Notes: a model not told the origin generated them from the letters alone. DNA of 64,000 nt from Roseivivax sp. THAF197b (GCF_009363255.1 NZ_CP045319.1:124001-188000); one strand, 5' to 3'; positions 8,849 to 17,286 are shown, counted from the stretch's first letter. Translations and numbers: made by a program.

Positions 8849-9448
8849 TCAGATGTCCAGGAATACGGTTTCGTGCGCCCCCTGAAGCCGAATGTCGAAG
8901 CGATACTGGCCCTCGCCCTCCGCTTTGGCGATCAGGGTTTCGACGCGGTCTCTTTGTTCGATCCGCTTCAGCACCGGGTCGCCGTCACGGTCCGCATCCT
9001 CGAAATAGATGCGCGTCATCAGGCCGATATTGATGCCCCGCGCCACGATCCACAGCGCGATATGCGGCGATTGCACCTGCCCGTCGGGCATTGTCACCGG
9101 CCCCGGTTTGACCGTGCGCAGCGTGAACGTACCGGTCTCGGGGTCGATCGCGAAACGGCAGAAGCCCGACACTGCCGGATCGGCGCCGGCCTCGCCGGGA
9201 AAGCGCCCTTCGGCATCCGGCTGCCAGCTTTCGATCAGGGCATCGCGCATGGCCCAGCCCGTGCCGTCGAAGACCTGTCCCGTAATCTCGATGATCTCGC
9301 CCTTCGCGCCGTCCGAGATCGGGCTTGTCCCAAGCTCCGTCTCGAATTGCTGCGGATTTCCGGCATGGGACGGCATCAGGCCCAGATGCACGTATGGCCC
9401 GGCAGTCTGCGACGCGCTCTCGCGCAGCTTGTTCAGATCCTGCACCAT
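8849..9448 (-). CDS. pcaG: Protocatechuate 3,4-dioxygenase alpha subunit PcaG
   Basis: Non-catalytic alpha subunit (199 residues) of the ring-cleaving intradiol dioxygenase that turns protocatechuate into 3-carboxy-cis,cis-muconate. The sequence has the family start (QTAGPYVHLGLMP) and the beta-sandwich core (GQVFDGTGWAMRDALIESWQ). The start at 9448 lies one base after the pcaH stop (TGAGATG); the longer upstream open frame is the image of pcaH. Iron ligands are absent, as expected for alpha chains. Confidence 0.95.
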   Translation of the reverse strand: MVQDLNKLRESASQTAGPYVHLGLMPSHAGNPQQFETELGTSPISDGAKGEIIEITGQVFDGTGWAMRDALIESWQPDAEGRFPGEAGADPAVSGFCRFAIDPETGTFTLRTVKPGPVTMPDGQVQSPHIALWIVARGINIGLMTRIYFEDADRDGDPVLKRIEQRDRVETLIAKAEGEGQYRFDIRLQGAHETVFLDI

Positions 9449-9449
9449 C

Positions 9450-10175
9450 TCACGCGCCCTCCGGCCGGTTTTCGAAGAAGCTTTGCCTGCGTCCGCGCAG
9501 CACCATGTCGAACCGGTACGCCAGATGGTCCAGCGGCCGCGCCTGCGACAGGTCGAGCGGGGCCACCAGACGGTCGAGCTGCGAGCGGTCCTTGACCGTC
9601 GCTGCAATCGGACAAAGGTCGATCAGCGGATCGCCCTCGAAATACATCTGCGTGATGAGCCGCTGCCCGAAGCACGGCCCCGAGAGCGAAAAGTGGATAT
9701 GAGCCGGACGCCAATCATTCCCCCGGTTCGGCCAGGGATAGGCTCCGGGCTTGATCGTGAAGAAGGCATAAGCGCCGGTGTCATCGGTCAGGCAGCGCCC
9801 TGCCCCGCCGAAACTCGGATCGAGCGGCGCAAGATAGCCGTCTTTCGCGTGGCGGTACCGCCCCCCGGCATTGGCCTGCCAGACCTCGACCAGCGCGCCT
9901 GCAACGCCGCGACCCGTCTCGTCGGTGACACGTCCATGCACGAGGATGCGTTCGCCGATGGCCTCTGCCGCGCCTTGCGTCCAGTTGCGCACCAGATCGT
10001 GGTCGAGCGCGCCCAAGGCGCTATGACCAAAGCGCGGGCCCGTTTCCTCGGTCGGGGTGGACTCCAACGAAAGAAGCGGCAGCGACGGCGACCGCGTCAC
10101 GCTCGTCTTGTAGTCCGGATCATGAGGCACGGGATGCGCCGCGCGATCCCTGGGGATCAATCGTCCGTGCTGCAT
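9450..10175 (-). CDS. pcaH: Protocatechuate 3,4-dioxygenase beta subunit PcaH
   Basis: Catalytic beta subunit, 241 residues. The four Fe(III) ligands of the family can be placed: Tyr107 in GRYRH, Tyr146 in AYPWPN, and His159 and His161 in RPAHIHF. It forms the (alpha-beta-Fe) complex with PcaG. Its start overlaps the end of pcaC by 19 bases, so translation of the pca genes is coupled. Confidence 0.96.
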   Translation of the reverse strand: MQHGRLIPRDRAAHPVPHDPDYKTSVTRSPSLPLLSLESTPTEETGPRFGHSALGALDHDLVRNWTQGAAEAIGERILVHGRVTDETGRGVAGALVEVWQANAGGRYRHAKDGYLAPLDPSFGGAGRCLTDDTGAYAFFTIKPGAYPWPNRGNDWRPAHIHFSLSGPCFGQRLITQMYFEGDPLIDLCPIAATVKDRSQLDRLVAPLDLSQARPLDHLAYRFDMVLRGRRQSFFENRPEGA

Positions 10176-10552
10176 TGCGCATTCTCCATCTCGTTGAAGG
10201 TGGCCTTGGCCAGTTTCAATGCGTGATTGGCGCGCGGCACCCCGGCATAGATCGCCACGTGTTGAAGCACTTCGGCCACGTCGCGCTTGCTGGCGCCCGT
10301 CCGCGCCGTCGCGCGCACATGCATCGGGATCTCATCGAAGTTCCCGAGTGCCGCGAGCAGCCCGAGCGTCAGCATGGACCGCTCCCTGTCGGTGATCCCG
10401 TCCGACGCCCAGACATGCCCCCAGGCGGCTTCGGTGATCAGGCTTTGAAAGAGTTCGTCGAGCTCCGACCTGTTCTGCTCCGCGCGATCCACGTGTTCAT
10501 TCCCGAGGATGCGGCGGCGCACCTCCATGCCCGCTTGGTGGCGATCATTCAT
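10157..10552 (-). CDS. pcaC: 4-Carboxymuconolactone decarboxylase PcaC
   Basis: A 131-residue helical protein of the AhpD-like carboxymuconolactone decarboxylase family. It converts gamma-carboxymuconolactone to 3-oxoadipate enol-lactone. Motifs visible: LGLLAALGNFDEIPMHVRA and the C-terminal EVLQHVAIYAGVPRANHAL. No CxxC pair is present, which separates it from peroxidase relatives. It is the first clear gene of the operon divergent from pcaQ; pcaD, the usual partner before it in many alphaproteobacteria, is missing. Confidence 0.95.
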   Translation of the reverse strand: MNDRHQAGMEVRRRILGNEHVDRAEQNRSELDELFQSLITEAAWGHVWASDGITDRERSMLTLGLLAALGNFDEIPMHVRATARTGASKRDVAEVLQHVAIYAGVPRANHALKLAKATFNEMENAQCSTDD

Positions 10553-10739
10553 GACAAACCTCTTCGATACTGCGCTGCATTCGTGTCGCGGCGGCTTGGG
10601 GCGCCGGGGTGGCGGGCGTTTGGCGGATCGGGCGCATATCCGCGCGGTCGCTACGTGGAGCGGCGATTAACCGGGCGCGCCCTGAACCGGCTTCCCGCTC
10701 GGGACGCGTCATCCCCCATGAACTGACGTCTGGGTGCAT
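10545..10739 (-). CDS. Possible 64-residue leader/small protein upstream of pcaC
   Basis: A short frame starting MHPDVSSWGM at 10739 has a convincing purine-rich ribosome-binding site (GGGAGAAGG at about 10742-10750) and ends in an 8-base overlap (ATGAATGA) with pcaC, as real coupled genes do. The product is rich in Arg, Ala and Pro and matches nothing I know. It occupies the place where pcaD would normally be but shows no alpha/beta hydrolase motifs. It may be a leader peptide for translational coupling, or chance. Confidence 0.3.
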   Translation of the reverse strand: MHPDVSSWGMTRPEREAGSGRARLIAAPRSDRADMRPIRQTPATPAPQAAATRMQRSIEEVCHE

Positions 10740-10774
10740 ATCCTTCTCCCTATCCAAGGCGTAACATTGCAGGT

Positions 10775-10793
10775 TTTCGATTGATAATCGAAA
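10775..10793. promoter_or_regulatory. Perfect palindrome in the pcaQ-pcaC divergent region, candidate LysR operator
   Basis: TTTCGATT-GAT-AATCGAAA is an 8+3+8 perfect inverted repeat in a short AT-rich stretch between the divergent pcaQ and pca operon. It contains the T-N11-A core expected for LysR-type sites. It is 23 bases before the pcaQ start and about 36 bases before the possible leader ORF. Control of both transcripts by PcaQ is inferred. Confidence 0.55.
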
Positions 10794-10807
10794 TGCGCCT
10801 CAATAAC

Positions 10808-10823
10808 ATAACCAAATGATTAT
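10808..10823. promoter_or_regulatory. Second PcaQ-like half-match overlapping the pcaQ start
   Basis: ATAACC-N4-GATTAT resembles the ATAACC-N4-GGTTAA site described for PcaQ in Sinorhizobium meliloti, with two mismatches in the right half. It overlaps the ATG of pcaQ (10816), a position fit for autorepression. No ribosome-binding site is visible before this ATG. The match is weaker evidence than the nearby palindrome. Confidence 0.3.
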
Positions 10824-11721
10824 ACCTCTCGGCCTGAACTTACGGCATATCCGTGTTTTTCTGGCCGTGGCCCAGCAAGGGTCGGTCAGCGCCGCGGCGC
10901 GACGGTTGAATGTCTCGCAGCCCGCCTTGTCCAAGACAGTCGCCGATACGGAGCGCTTGATCGGACAGCCCCTGTTCCGGCGCACGGGACGCAAGATGGT
11001 GTTGACCGCGCCGGGCGCGATCTTCCTGCGTCACGCGCTGGATGCGATGCGCAACCTCGAGAATGGGCTGAAGGCCGTCAGCGGTGACGGGCCGGACGAT
11101 GTCCTGTCGGTGGGCGTGCTCCCGACCGTGGCGGCCAGCCTGTTTCCGGCGGTCGTTCAGGATTTTCGCGAGGCCCGGAGATCCGCCTACATCTCGGTCA
11201 CCACGGGGCCGCACGGGCATTTGCTGGACAAACTGCGCCGGGGCGACATCGAACTGATGATCGGGCGGATGCCGGAGCCCGATGAAATGGCGGGCTTGCG
11301 GTTCTCATTCCTCTATGAAGACACGATCGAGCTCGTGGCCCGCGCGGATCATCCCGGCCTGTCGAGAAAGGTGCGGCATATCCTCCGCGATTACCCGGTC
11401 ATTCTGCCGAACCGCGCCTCGATCATTCGAAAGATCGTCGACGGGTTTCTGAGCGCGGAAGGTATCGACGGCGTGACACCCGCCCTCGAGACCGTCTCGC
11501 TCAATCTTGCGCTGCCTCTGCTGCAATCCACCGACATGACCTGGTTCATATCGAAGGGCGTCGTCGCCCGAGAGCTGCAGATGGGAACGCTGGGCACATT
11601 CGACATCACGGCAGGCTACATGACCGGCGCGGTCGGGATCACCATGCGGTCGGACAAGGACACGTCGACCCACGCGGCTTACCTGATCGAGTTGCTCAAC
11701 CAGCGCGGGGCCTTGTCGTGA
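10816..11721 (+). CDS. pcaQ: LysR family regulator PcaQ
   Basis: A 301-residue LysR-type regulator with an N-terminal winged helix (about residues 6-64; helix-turn-helix around GSVSAAARRLNVSQPALSKT) and a type 2 periplasmic-binding-fold effector domain. PcaQ family features include the NLRHIRVFLAVAQQGS start and the C-terminal THAAYLIELL stretch. PcaQ activates pca genes in response to beta-carboxy-cis,cis-muconate and gamma-carboxymuconolactone in rhizobia. It is divergent from pcaC, the classic arrangement. Confidence 0.92.
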   Translation: MIIPLGLNLRHIRVFLAVAQQGSVSAAARRLNVSQPALSKTVADTERLIGQPLFRRTGRKMVLTAPGAIFLRHALDAMRNLENGLKAVSGDGPDDVLSVGVLPTVAASLFPAVVQDFREARRSAYISVTTGPHGHLLDKLRRGDIELMIGRMPEPDEMAGLRFSFLYEDTIELVARADHPGLSRKVRHILRDYPVILPNRASIIRKIVDGFLSAEGIDGVTPALETVSLNLALPLLQSTDMTWFISKGVVARELQMGTLGTFDITAGYMTGAVGITMRSDKDTSTHAAYLIELLNQRGALS

Positions 11722-11848
11722 CGGCCATCTCCGGCCGATATGCGCAACACCGTCGCCAAGTACCCATGCCCGAACGCGGCACCACCTTGCCATGACCGGA
11801 TTTCAGGCATCCCGGCTGCGACCTCTGAAAATCGCTGCATCAAAGCGA

Positions 11849-11862
11849 GTAAACCGCTTTAC
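11849..11862. promoter_or_regulatory. LacI-type operator-like palindrome near the tenA 3' end
   Basis: GTAAACCGCTTTAC matches the two sites before the lacI gene at 20.1 kb (GTAAATCGGTTTAG, GTAAACTGGTTTAC). It lies between the convergent pcaQ and tenA-like genes in a 247-base gap, so no start codon follows it closely on either strand. It could be a remote operator for looping, or a remnant of a lost promoter. The rest of the gap shows only a small GGCC hairpin after pcaQ. Confidence 0.4.
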
Positions 11863-11968
11863 CAGTCGTTTATAACCGTTACTCTCGGGGCATGACCCAT
11901 AACGCGAACCTGACTCTCAGATCGAAAGAGCTCCGCTACGGCACTTGGCGGGCCCGAGCGACGCGCGT

Positions 11969-12625
11969 CTATACCGAGCCCTCCGCATAGGCCGCACTGT
12001 GAAAATCGATCTCCAGGCGCTGGACCTCGCCGAACACCTCCACCGCGCGATCGCGCTGCGCCTCGGTCATGGTCTCGCCCAAGGCGTCGAGCCGGTCGCG
12101 CAGCCAATGCGCCTGCGCGGTGAAGCCAGGTGCGGCGTGCATCTCGACCCATTCGGCGAGCATCGGATCCTCCATCGGCGCGGAGCGCTGCGCCGTACAC
12201 CAGGTCCAGTACATCCATTCCGCCGCGAACATCGCCGTCACGATGGCCGTGAAGTCGCCATCGCGGGCGATCTTCAGCATCCCCTCGCGAAAGGCGGCCA
12301 CGCGGATATCCGCCTGCAGCTCCGGGTCCGGCGTGATCGCGCGCACCGCGAAGGCGGCCTCGAAATAGGGCATCTGTTCGTTGGCTAGCGCATCCAAAGT
12401 CGCGATCAGCTTCCGCCGGTCGCCAAGGTCGCTCGCCTTGACCACCGCGTATCCGAAGATGGCGATGGCGGTCTCGACGAACGCGCCCTCGATCAGCAGG
12501 TACCGGTCGAACACCTCCCGCCGCATGGTCCCGGCTGCAATGTCGCGCACGAAGCGATGCGACACCATGGCATCGAACACATCCGCATTCTCGCGCAAGA
12601 TGCGTTCTGTCAGAGGCTCATTCAT
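11969..12625 (-). CDS. TenA/THI-4 family protein
   Basis: A 218-residue all-helical protein of the TenA (thiaminase II-like) family. The family core AAEWMYWTWC is present near residue 135, as is a C-terminal acidic helix (EVQRLEIDFHSAAY). Known members hydrolyse aminopyrimidines in thiamin salvage, but many divergent members have other roles. The start MNEPLTER overlaps the btpA stop by 8 bases (ATGAATGA). Placement at the end of a sugar island with btpA rather than with thi genes argues that it may not serve thiamin salvage here. Confidence 0.75.
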   Translation of the reverse strand: MNEPLTERILRENADVFDAMVSHRFVRDIAAGTMRREVFDRYLLIEGAFVETAIAIFGYAVVKASDLGDRRKLIATLDALANEQMPYFEAAFAVRAITPDPELQADIRVAAFREGMLKIARDGDFTAIVTAMFAAEWMYWTWCTAQRSAPMEDPMLAEWVEMHAAPGFTAQAHWLRDRLDALGETMTEAQRDRAVEVFGEVQRLEIDFHSAAYAEGSV

Positions 12626-13460
12626 CGAGTCCCTCCTGCGCGATGGCCACGAAGCGGCGCACGCGCTCGGCCTCGACCGGGTTCCACCATACACCGCCCT
12701 CCTTCAGGGAGGATGCGACGATCACGCCGTTGGTGCGGGCAAGGATTGCCACGATGTTGTCTTCGGTCACGCCCGACCCCACCAGCAGCGGCAGGTGCGT
12801 GGCGCCCGCGATCTCGTCGATTTCCTCCATCGTTGCGCTGTTGCCCGTCCGCTGACCGGTCGCGATCACGCAATCCGCGTCGAAGAAGGCAAGATCGCGG
12901 GTCAGTTCGGGGATCGAACGATCCGCCGTAATGGCATGACTGCCGTGCTTGACGTGGCTGTCGGCGAAGATCTTCACGCGTTCGGCCCGCAGCAGACTGC
13001 GATAGCGCATGGCCTCTGCCGCGCGACCTTCCATGAAGCCCTCATTGGCGACATAGGCATTGGCCCATTGATTCACCCGAATGAAATCCGCGCCGCCGGC
13101 AACCGCCGTGGCCAGGGCCGGGATCGGCGCATTGGCCAGCACGTTGATGCCCATGGGCACACCCACCGCGCGACGCACACGGTCCGTCACCACCGACAGG
13201 AAAGCCGCCGTCTCGTGGCCAATATCCTCCGGTTTGGAGAAGGGCACGTCCCCGTGGTTCTCGACGATGAGGCCGTGAAGCCCGCCGTCGATCAGGCGTT
13301 CCGCGTCCCGCATGCAGGCGTCATAGATCGCATCGAGGCTTTCCCCCCGGTAGCGCGGCGCGCCCGGAAAGGCCGGGCAATGGATCATCCCGATCAACGC
13401 CTTCGGGCGTCCGAAAATCTCTTGGATGGCACCGGTCGTCCGGTCGGATATCTGCTGCAT
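12618..13460 (-). CDS. BtpA/SgcQ family TIM-barrel protein
   Basis: A 280-residue protein of the BtpA/SgcQ family. Motifs visible: ALIGMIHCPAFPGAPRY at the N-terminus, GLIVENHGDVPF, FIRVNQWANAYV, KIFADSHVKHGSH and LLVGSGVTEDNI. The fold is a TIM barrel with a phosphate-binding end. BtpA was named for photosystem I biogenesis in cyanobacteria, whereas SgcQ relatives lie in sugar-phosphate gene clusters; the latter suits this context. The start is set at MQQISDR, since the longer frame runs into the divergent kinase gene. Confidence 0.85.
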   Translation of the reverse strand: MQQISDRTTGAIQEIFGRPKALIGMIHCPAFPGAPRYRGESLDAIYDACMRDAERLIDGGLHGLIVENHGDVPFSKPEDIGHETAAFLSVVTDRVRRAVGVPMGINVLANAPIPALATAVAGGADFIRVNQWANAYVANEGFMEGRAAEAMRYRSLLRAERVKIFADSHVKHGSHAITADRSIPELTRDLAFFDADCVIATGQRTGNSATMEEIDEIAGATHLPLLVGSGVTEDNIVAILARTNGVIVASSLKEGGVWWNPVEAERVRRFVAIAQEGLDE

Positions 13461-13492
13461 CTGTATCCCTTTCAGCAACGAAGGAAAAAAAC

Positions 13493-14383
13493 ATGAAGGC
13501 CTATGTCGTGGGCAATGCCGCCCTGGACGAGACCCTCTCGATCGAGGATTTCCCCCTGCCCGGCGCATCGATCTTCGGCGCAAGCCTGTCGCGTGACCTC
13601 GGGGGGAAGGGGTTGAACCAGGCCATCGCCATTGCGCGCGCGGGCCTCGATTGCGTGTTGGTGGCGGCCATCGGACAGGATGCCCGCGGCCAGGAAATCG
13701 CCGAAGGGCTCGCCGCCGAGCCGCTGACGACACGCCTTGTCCGACTGGACGGCGTGGCGACCGATGCCTCCACGATTTTGATGGCCAAAGCGGGCGAAAA
13801 TGCCGTGATCACCACGCGCGAAGCCGCCTCGGCGCTGACGCCCGACATGGCCTGCGCCGGCCTCGAGGGCGCCGCAGCCGGTGACCTCCTGGTCCTGCAG
13901 GGCAACCTGACCGCCGACACCACCGAGGCGCTCATGCGCACCGCGCGGGCGCGGGAAATGATCATCGCCATGAACCCCTCGCCACTTCAGCCCTATTTCG
14001 CGACGCTCTGGCCGCTCGTCGATATCGCCTTCGTCAACGAGGGCGAGACCGAAGCCCTGGGCGGCGTCGCGGCGATCCTGGAACAAGGCGTCTCCCGCGT
14101 GGTGCTCACCCTGGGCGGCGCGGGTGCGGCGCTTGTCACCCCGTCGAGCTACGACACCGTGCCCGCCGTTCCCTGCACCGTGCGGGACACCACCGGCGCG
14201 GGCGATTGCTTCATGGCAACGGCACTTGCCTCTGCCGGTCTGCGCGGCGGCGTTCTGGATATCGTCGCCTTGGGCCATGCCGCCGAAGCTGCCGCGCATA
14301 CCGTCGCCCGTCCCGGAACCGTGGCGGCCTTTCCGACCGCCGAAGAATTCGCCCGCATCCTCGGAGAGATCCAACCCGCTTGA
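13493..14383 (+). CDS. PfkB family carbohydrate kinase
   Basis: A 296-residue ribokinase-type kinase. It has the first PfkB signature DLGGKGLNQA (residues 35-44) and the second, DTTGAGDCFMA, with the catalytic aspartate and anion hole near residue 240. It likely phosphorylates the sugar or nucleoside brought in by the adjacent ABC transporter. It is the only plus-strand gene of the island: divergent from btpA with 32 bases between start codons, convergent with the GATase-like gene. The ribosome-binding site is GAAGGA. Confidence 0.9.
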   Translation: MKAYVVGNAALDETLSIEDFPLPGASIFGASLSRDLGGKGLNQAIAIARAGLDCVLVAAIGQDARGQEIAEGLAAEPLTTRLVRLDGVATDASTILMAKAGENAVITTREAASALTPDMACAGLEGAAAGDLLVLQGNLTADTTEALMRTARAREMIIAMNPSPLQPYFATLWPLVDIAFVNEGETEALGGVAAILEQGVSRVVLTLGGAGAALVTPSSYDTVPAVPCTVRDTTGAGDCFMATALASAGLRGGVLDIVALGHAAEAAAHTVARPGTVAAFPTAEEFARILGEIQPA

Positions 14384-14438
14384 GGCCAATGCGCGACGAA
14401 ACGGGATGCCGGGGCGGCGGTCCGAGACGCGCCCGGCC

Positions 14439-15197
14439 TCAGCGCGCGACCAGCCAGCCCAGCACATTTTTCCAAAGTTGGGCGTAGCCCTCCCATTCGC
14501 AGAATTCCGGCGACAGCCAATGCGGCCCGATATCGGAGGTCCAGGCCGCGGTGCGGCCCGCGCCATGCGTGCCCAGCACCAGTAGGGGGTGACCGCCCTG
14601 TTCTTCCGGAATACGGGCGATGACTTGAGCATCCTCGCGCAACTCGACCTCGTTGACGCCAAGGATCGGGGGCCACGCCCCTTCGATCCCGGCCATCACC
14701 GCATGGCCAGGATCCGACACCTCCGCGACGGCCCCTTCCGGGATTTCGACCCGGTCGTCCCACGGAAAACAGGTGACGGGCAGCGTGTCCTCGACCGGGG
14801 TCTTCCGCCAACGCGCCTTGCCGTCGATCCCCTGGAACGAGAAATAGCCCCCCATCATGATGAGGTTTCCACCCTCCGCGACCCATTCCTTGAGGAGTCG
14901 CAACCGGTTCGGCACGCATTCCGAGCGCAGCCAGACATCGGGCGGCAACAGGAAGGTATTGGCCCCGATATCCGACAGGATGATGATGTCATAGGCCTTC
15001 AGACCCTCCATCTCGAAGGGAAAGCCCTCGGCGGCCTCATGCGCGGTCATGTAATCCACCTCGAACGCGCTGCCCTTGAGGGCTTTCAGCAGGGGATCGG
15101 CACCGGTGTGGAAATGCACCGACCCGAATTGATCGAAGCCTTTGAAATGGGTTTCGGACGTGGTCCAGCTTTCGCCAACCAGCAGAACCTTGCTCAT
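14439..15197 (-). CDS. GATase1-like (DUF1355-type) protein
   Basis: A 252-residue cytoplasmic protein resembling the class I glutamine amidotransferase-like family near ThuA. Features are MSKVLLVGESWTTSETHFKG at the start, the central YDIIILSDIGANTFLLP, and GGNLIMMGGYFSFQG, which replaces the nucleophile elbow. No Cys sits at the usual catalytic place, so true amidotransferase activity is unlikely. It is the last gene of the lacI-led operon, 20 bases after the phosphotriesterase-family gene. Its exact role is unknown. Confidence 0.75.
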   Translation of the reverse strand: MSKVLLVGESWTTSETHFKGFDQFGSVHFHTGADPLLKALKGSAFEVDYMTAHEAAEGFPFEMEGLKAYDIIILSDIGANTFLLPPDVWLRSECVPNRLRLLKEWVAEGGNLIMMGGYFSFQGIDGKARWRKTPVEDTLPVTCFPWDDRVEIPEGAVAEVSDPGHAVMAGIEGAWPPILGVNEVELREDAQVIARIPEEQGGHPLLVLGTHGAGRTAAWTSDIGPHWLSPEFCEWEGYAQLWKNVLGWLVAR

Positions 15198-15217
15198 TTG
15201 GAAGTCCTTTCAGAAGG

Positions 15218-16282
15218 TCAGACCGTCGCGTCGAAAACACGGCGGGGATTGGTCACCATCAGCGTCTCGAGCGCGGCCGCATCAAGGCCGTGACGCTGCA
15301 GTCGCGGCAGGAAGTGTTTCGTGACAAAGGCATAGCCGTTGCCGCCATAGCGGGTGAGCATCATCTTGAGGAAGACGTCCTGCGACAGCAGAATGCGGTC
15401 GAGAAACCCGGCCTCGATGAGTGCCACGATCGCGCGGGCGACCTCCTCGTCGGACGGGCATTGCACCCCCTGATCCGCGTAGAAGTAATCCATGCCGATC
15501 ATGTCGAACTCGATGAAGGCACCGCGCTGCGCGAGCGTGGCCTGATAGACCGCATCCATATGCGAGGGGTTCATGTGACACAGAACGGTGTGGCGCAGAT
15601 CGCCGCCCTCTTCCTCGACGATATCCAGCACGCGGTGGCCCAGCCGGAACCATCCGGGCAGATGCACCATGAGCGGCAGACCGGTGCGCCGCTGCGCACG
15701 CGCCGCACCGCGCAGGGATTTTTCTTCATCAGCGGTGAAGTCTGCGGAGACGCCGATTTCGCCGATGAGCCCGATCTTGGCATGCGTTCCATCGACGCCC
15801 GTCAGCGCTTCGGCGACGATCTGGTCGGCGATATCATCCGCCGACAAGCGGGCGACCTCCTCGGGCATCGAGGAGGCAAGGTAATACCCGGCCCCCATCA
15901 CCACCTGCACGCCGGTCTCCGAAGAAATCCGGCGCAGCTTGGCCGGGTCGCGCCCGATGCCGCGGCACGTGGGATCGACGATGGTCTGCCCGCCCACTTC
16001 GGAAAACTGGCGCACTTCGGCGATTGCGAGGTCCAGATCATCAAGGGCGATATTGTGCTTGTTGACGAACGGATCCTGCCGGAGCTCCGACAAGAGCTCG
16101 ATCCCAACGGGGGCGTCGGCCAGGTATTGCCGCGCCGGGTCCGTTGGCGGATGCCACCAGCAGGTACAATCATTCTGCAGATGCTCGTGCATCAGGGTGT
16201 GCCCAAGGGCCGCAGAGGGGACCGGCCCGGTGACGGTCATCACCTGGCCGGACCGCACGTGACAGGCGGAAAGCTCGCTCAT
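15218..16282 (-). CDS. Phosphotriesterase-family metal-dependent hydrolase
   Basis: A 354-residue amidohydrolase-superfamily TIM barrel of the phosphotriesterase-related group. Metal ligands can be placed: HEH in LGHTLMHEHLQ, a glutamate in GLIGEIGVS in place of carbamoyl-lysine, His in MVHLPGW, His in LCHMNPSHMD and the late Asp in LSQDVFLK. Characterised relatives beside sugar genes are phospho-furanose lactonases, so a sugar-lactone hydrolase is a fair inference. The start at 16282 overlaps the permease stop in ATGA. Confidence 0.85.
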   Translation of the reverse strand: MSELSACHVRSGQVMTVTGPVPSAALGHTLMHEHLQNDCTCWWHPPTDPARQYLADAPVGIELLSELRQDPFVNKHNIALDDLDLAIAEVRQFSEVGGQTIVDPTCRGIGRDPAKLRRISSETGVQVVMGAGYYLASSMPEEVARLSADDIADQIVAEALTGVDGTHAKIGLIGEIGVSADFTADEEKSLRGAARAQRRTGLPLMVHLPGWFRLGHRVLDIVEEEGGDLRHTVLCHMNPSHMDAVYQATLAQRGAFIEFDMIGMDYFYADQGVQCPSDEEVARAIVALIEAGFLDRILLSQDVFLKMMLTRYGGNGYAFVTKHFLPRLQRHGLDAAALETLMVTNPRRVFDATV

Positions 16283-17286
16283 GCGGAGGCCTTCTTCTTG
16301 CCCAGCCGCCACTTGCGATCGAAGAGGCGCGTATTCATCCAGATGGCGATCAGGATGATCGTGCCCGTGACGATCTGCGTGAAGAACGGCGAGATATGCA
16401 TGAGGATCAACCCGTTGCCGATCACGGCGATGGTCATGGTCCCCAGCACCGTTCCCAGCATCGACGCTTTGCCGCCCATCAGCGATGTGCCGCCCAGCAC
16501 GACCGCAGCGATGACCTGCAACTCGAAGCCCTGCGCCGCGTTCGACGAGCCCGAGCCGAGACGCGAGGCGATCAGGATCCCGGCCACCGCGCAGGCCAGG
16601 CCCGAGACCATGTAGACCGAGGCCAGAACCCGCTTGGCGGGCATGCCGACGCGCCGCGCCGCTTCAATGTTCGAGCCCACCGCGATCACCTGTCGGCCAT
16701 ATTGCGTCTTGAGCATCACGATGAACCCCAGCACCGCCACGAGGATGGCGATCAGGGCAGGCACCGGAAAGCCCGCGATCTCGCCACGGCCCAGCCAGAA
16801 GAAGCCGTCGGCATCCCGGATCGGGATCGAATAGCCTTCGGTCATGTAAAGCGCCGCACCGCGCAGGATCGACAGGCCAGCCAGCGTCACGATGAAGGCC
16901 GGGATGCCCTGATAGGCCACGAACCAGCCCTGAACGCCGCCGATGAACGCGCCCAGAAGCAACATCAGTGCGATGGCAAACGGCCAGGGCAGACCCGCAG
17001 CCATGACGATCGCGGCGGCGGCATTGATCAGCGCCACCATGGAGCCCACCGACAGGTCGATACCCGCCGTGGTGATGACCAGCGTCATCGCGACGGCCAC
17101 CACGAGGATGGGTGCGGCTTGCCGCAACACGTTCAACAGGTTTCCCGGCATCAGGAATGTCGACGTCATCGCCCCGAAGAACACGATGCAGGCCAGAAAG
17201 AACAACGCGATGGACAAGACCTGCGCATGTTCGGCCACGAAATCGGCCAGCTTCGATCCGGCCTGCCGTTCAGAATACGCTACCAT
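16279..17286 (-). CDS. ABC transporter permease, ribose/xylose type (RbsC-like)
   Basis: Inner-membrane permease of 335 residues with the BPD_transp_2 pattern (GIDLSVGSMVALINAAAA and VLGGTSLMGGKASMLGT, the EAA-like region). It works with the ATPase and binding protein encoded just upstream to import a sugar or related polyol. It shares one base with the ATPase stop. Confidence 0.93.
   Translation of the reverse strand: MVAYSERQAGSKLADFVAEHAQVLSIALFFLACIVFFGAMTSTFLMPGNLLNVLRQAAPILVVAVAMTLVITTAGIDLSVGSMVALINAAAAIVMAAGLPWPFAIALMLLLGAFIGGVQGWFVAYQGIPAFIVTLAGLSILRGAALYMTEGYSIPIRDADGFFWLGRGEIAGFPVPALIAILVAVLGFIVMLKTQYGRQVIAVGSNIEAARRVGMPAKRVLASVYMVSGLACAVAGILIASRLGSGSSNAAQGFELQVIAAVVLGGTSLMGGKASMLGTVLGTMTIAVIGNGLILMHISPFFTQIVTGTIILIAIWMNTRLFDRKWRLGKKKASA

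Noticed and set aside
6271-9595. Long plus-strand frames opposite dctP, pobA and pcaG
   Set aside because: Shadow frames; the minus-strand genes have clear family motifs and ribosome-binding sites.
14384-14438. Terminator between the convergent kinase and GATase-like genes
   Set aside because: GC-rich but no convincing stem with a U run on either strand.
14439-15197. Active glutamine amidotransferase
   Set aside because: The nucleophile position reads GGYFSF without Cys, so only the fold is supported.
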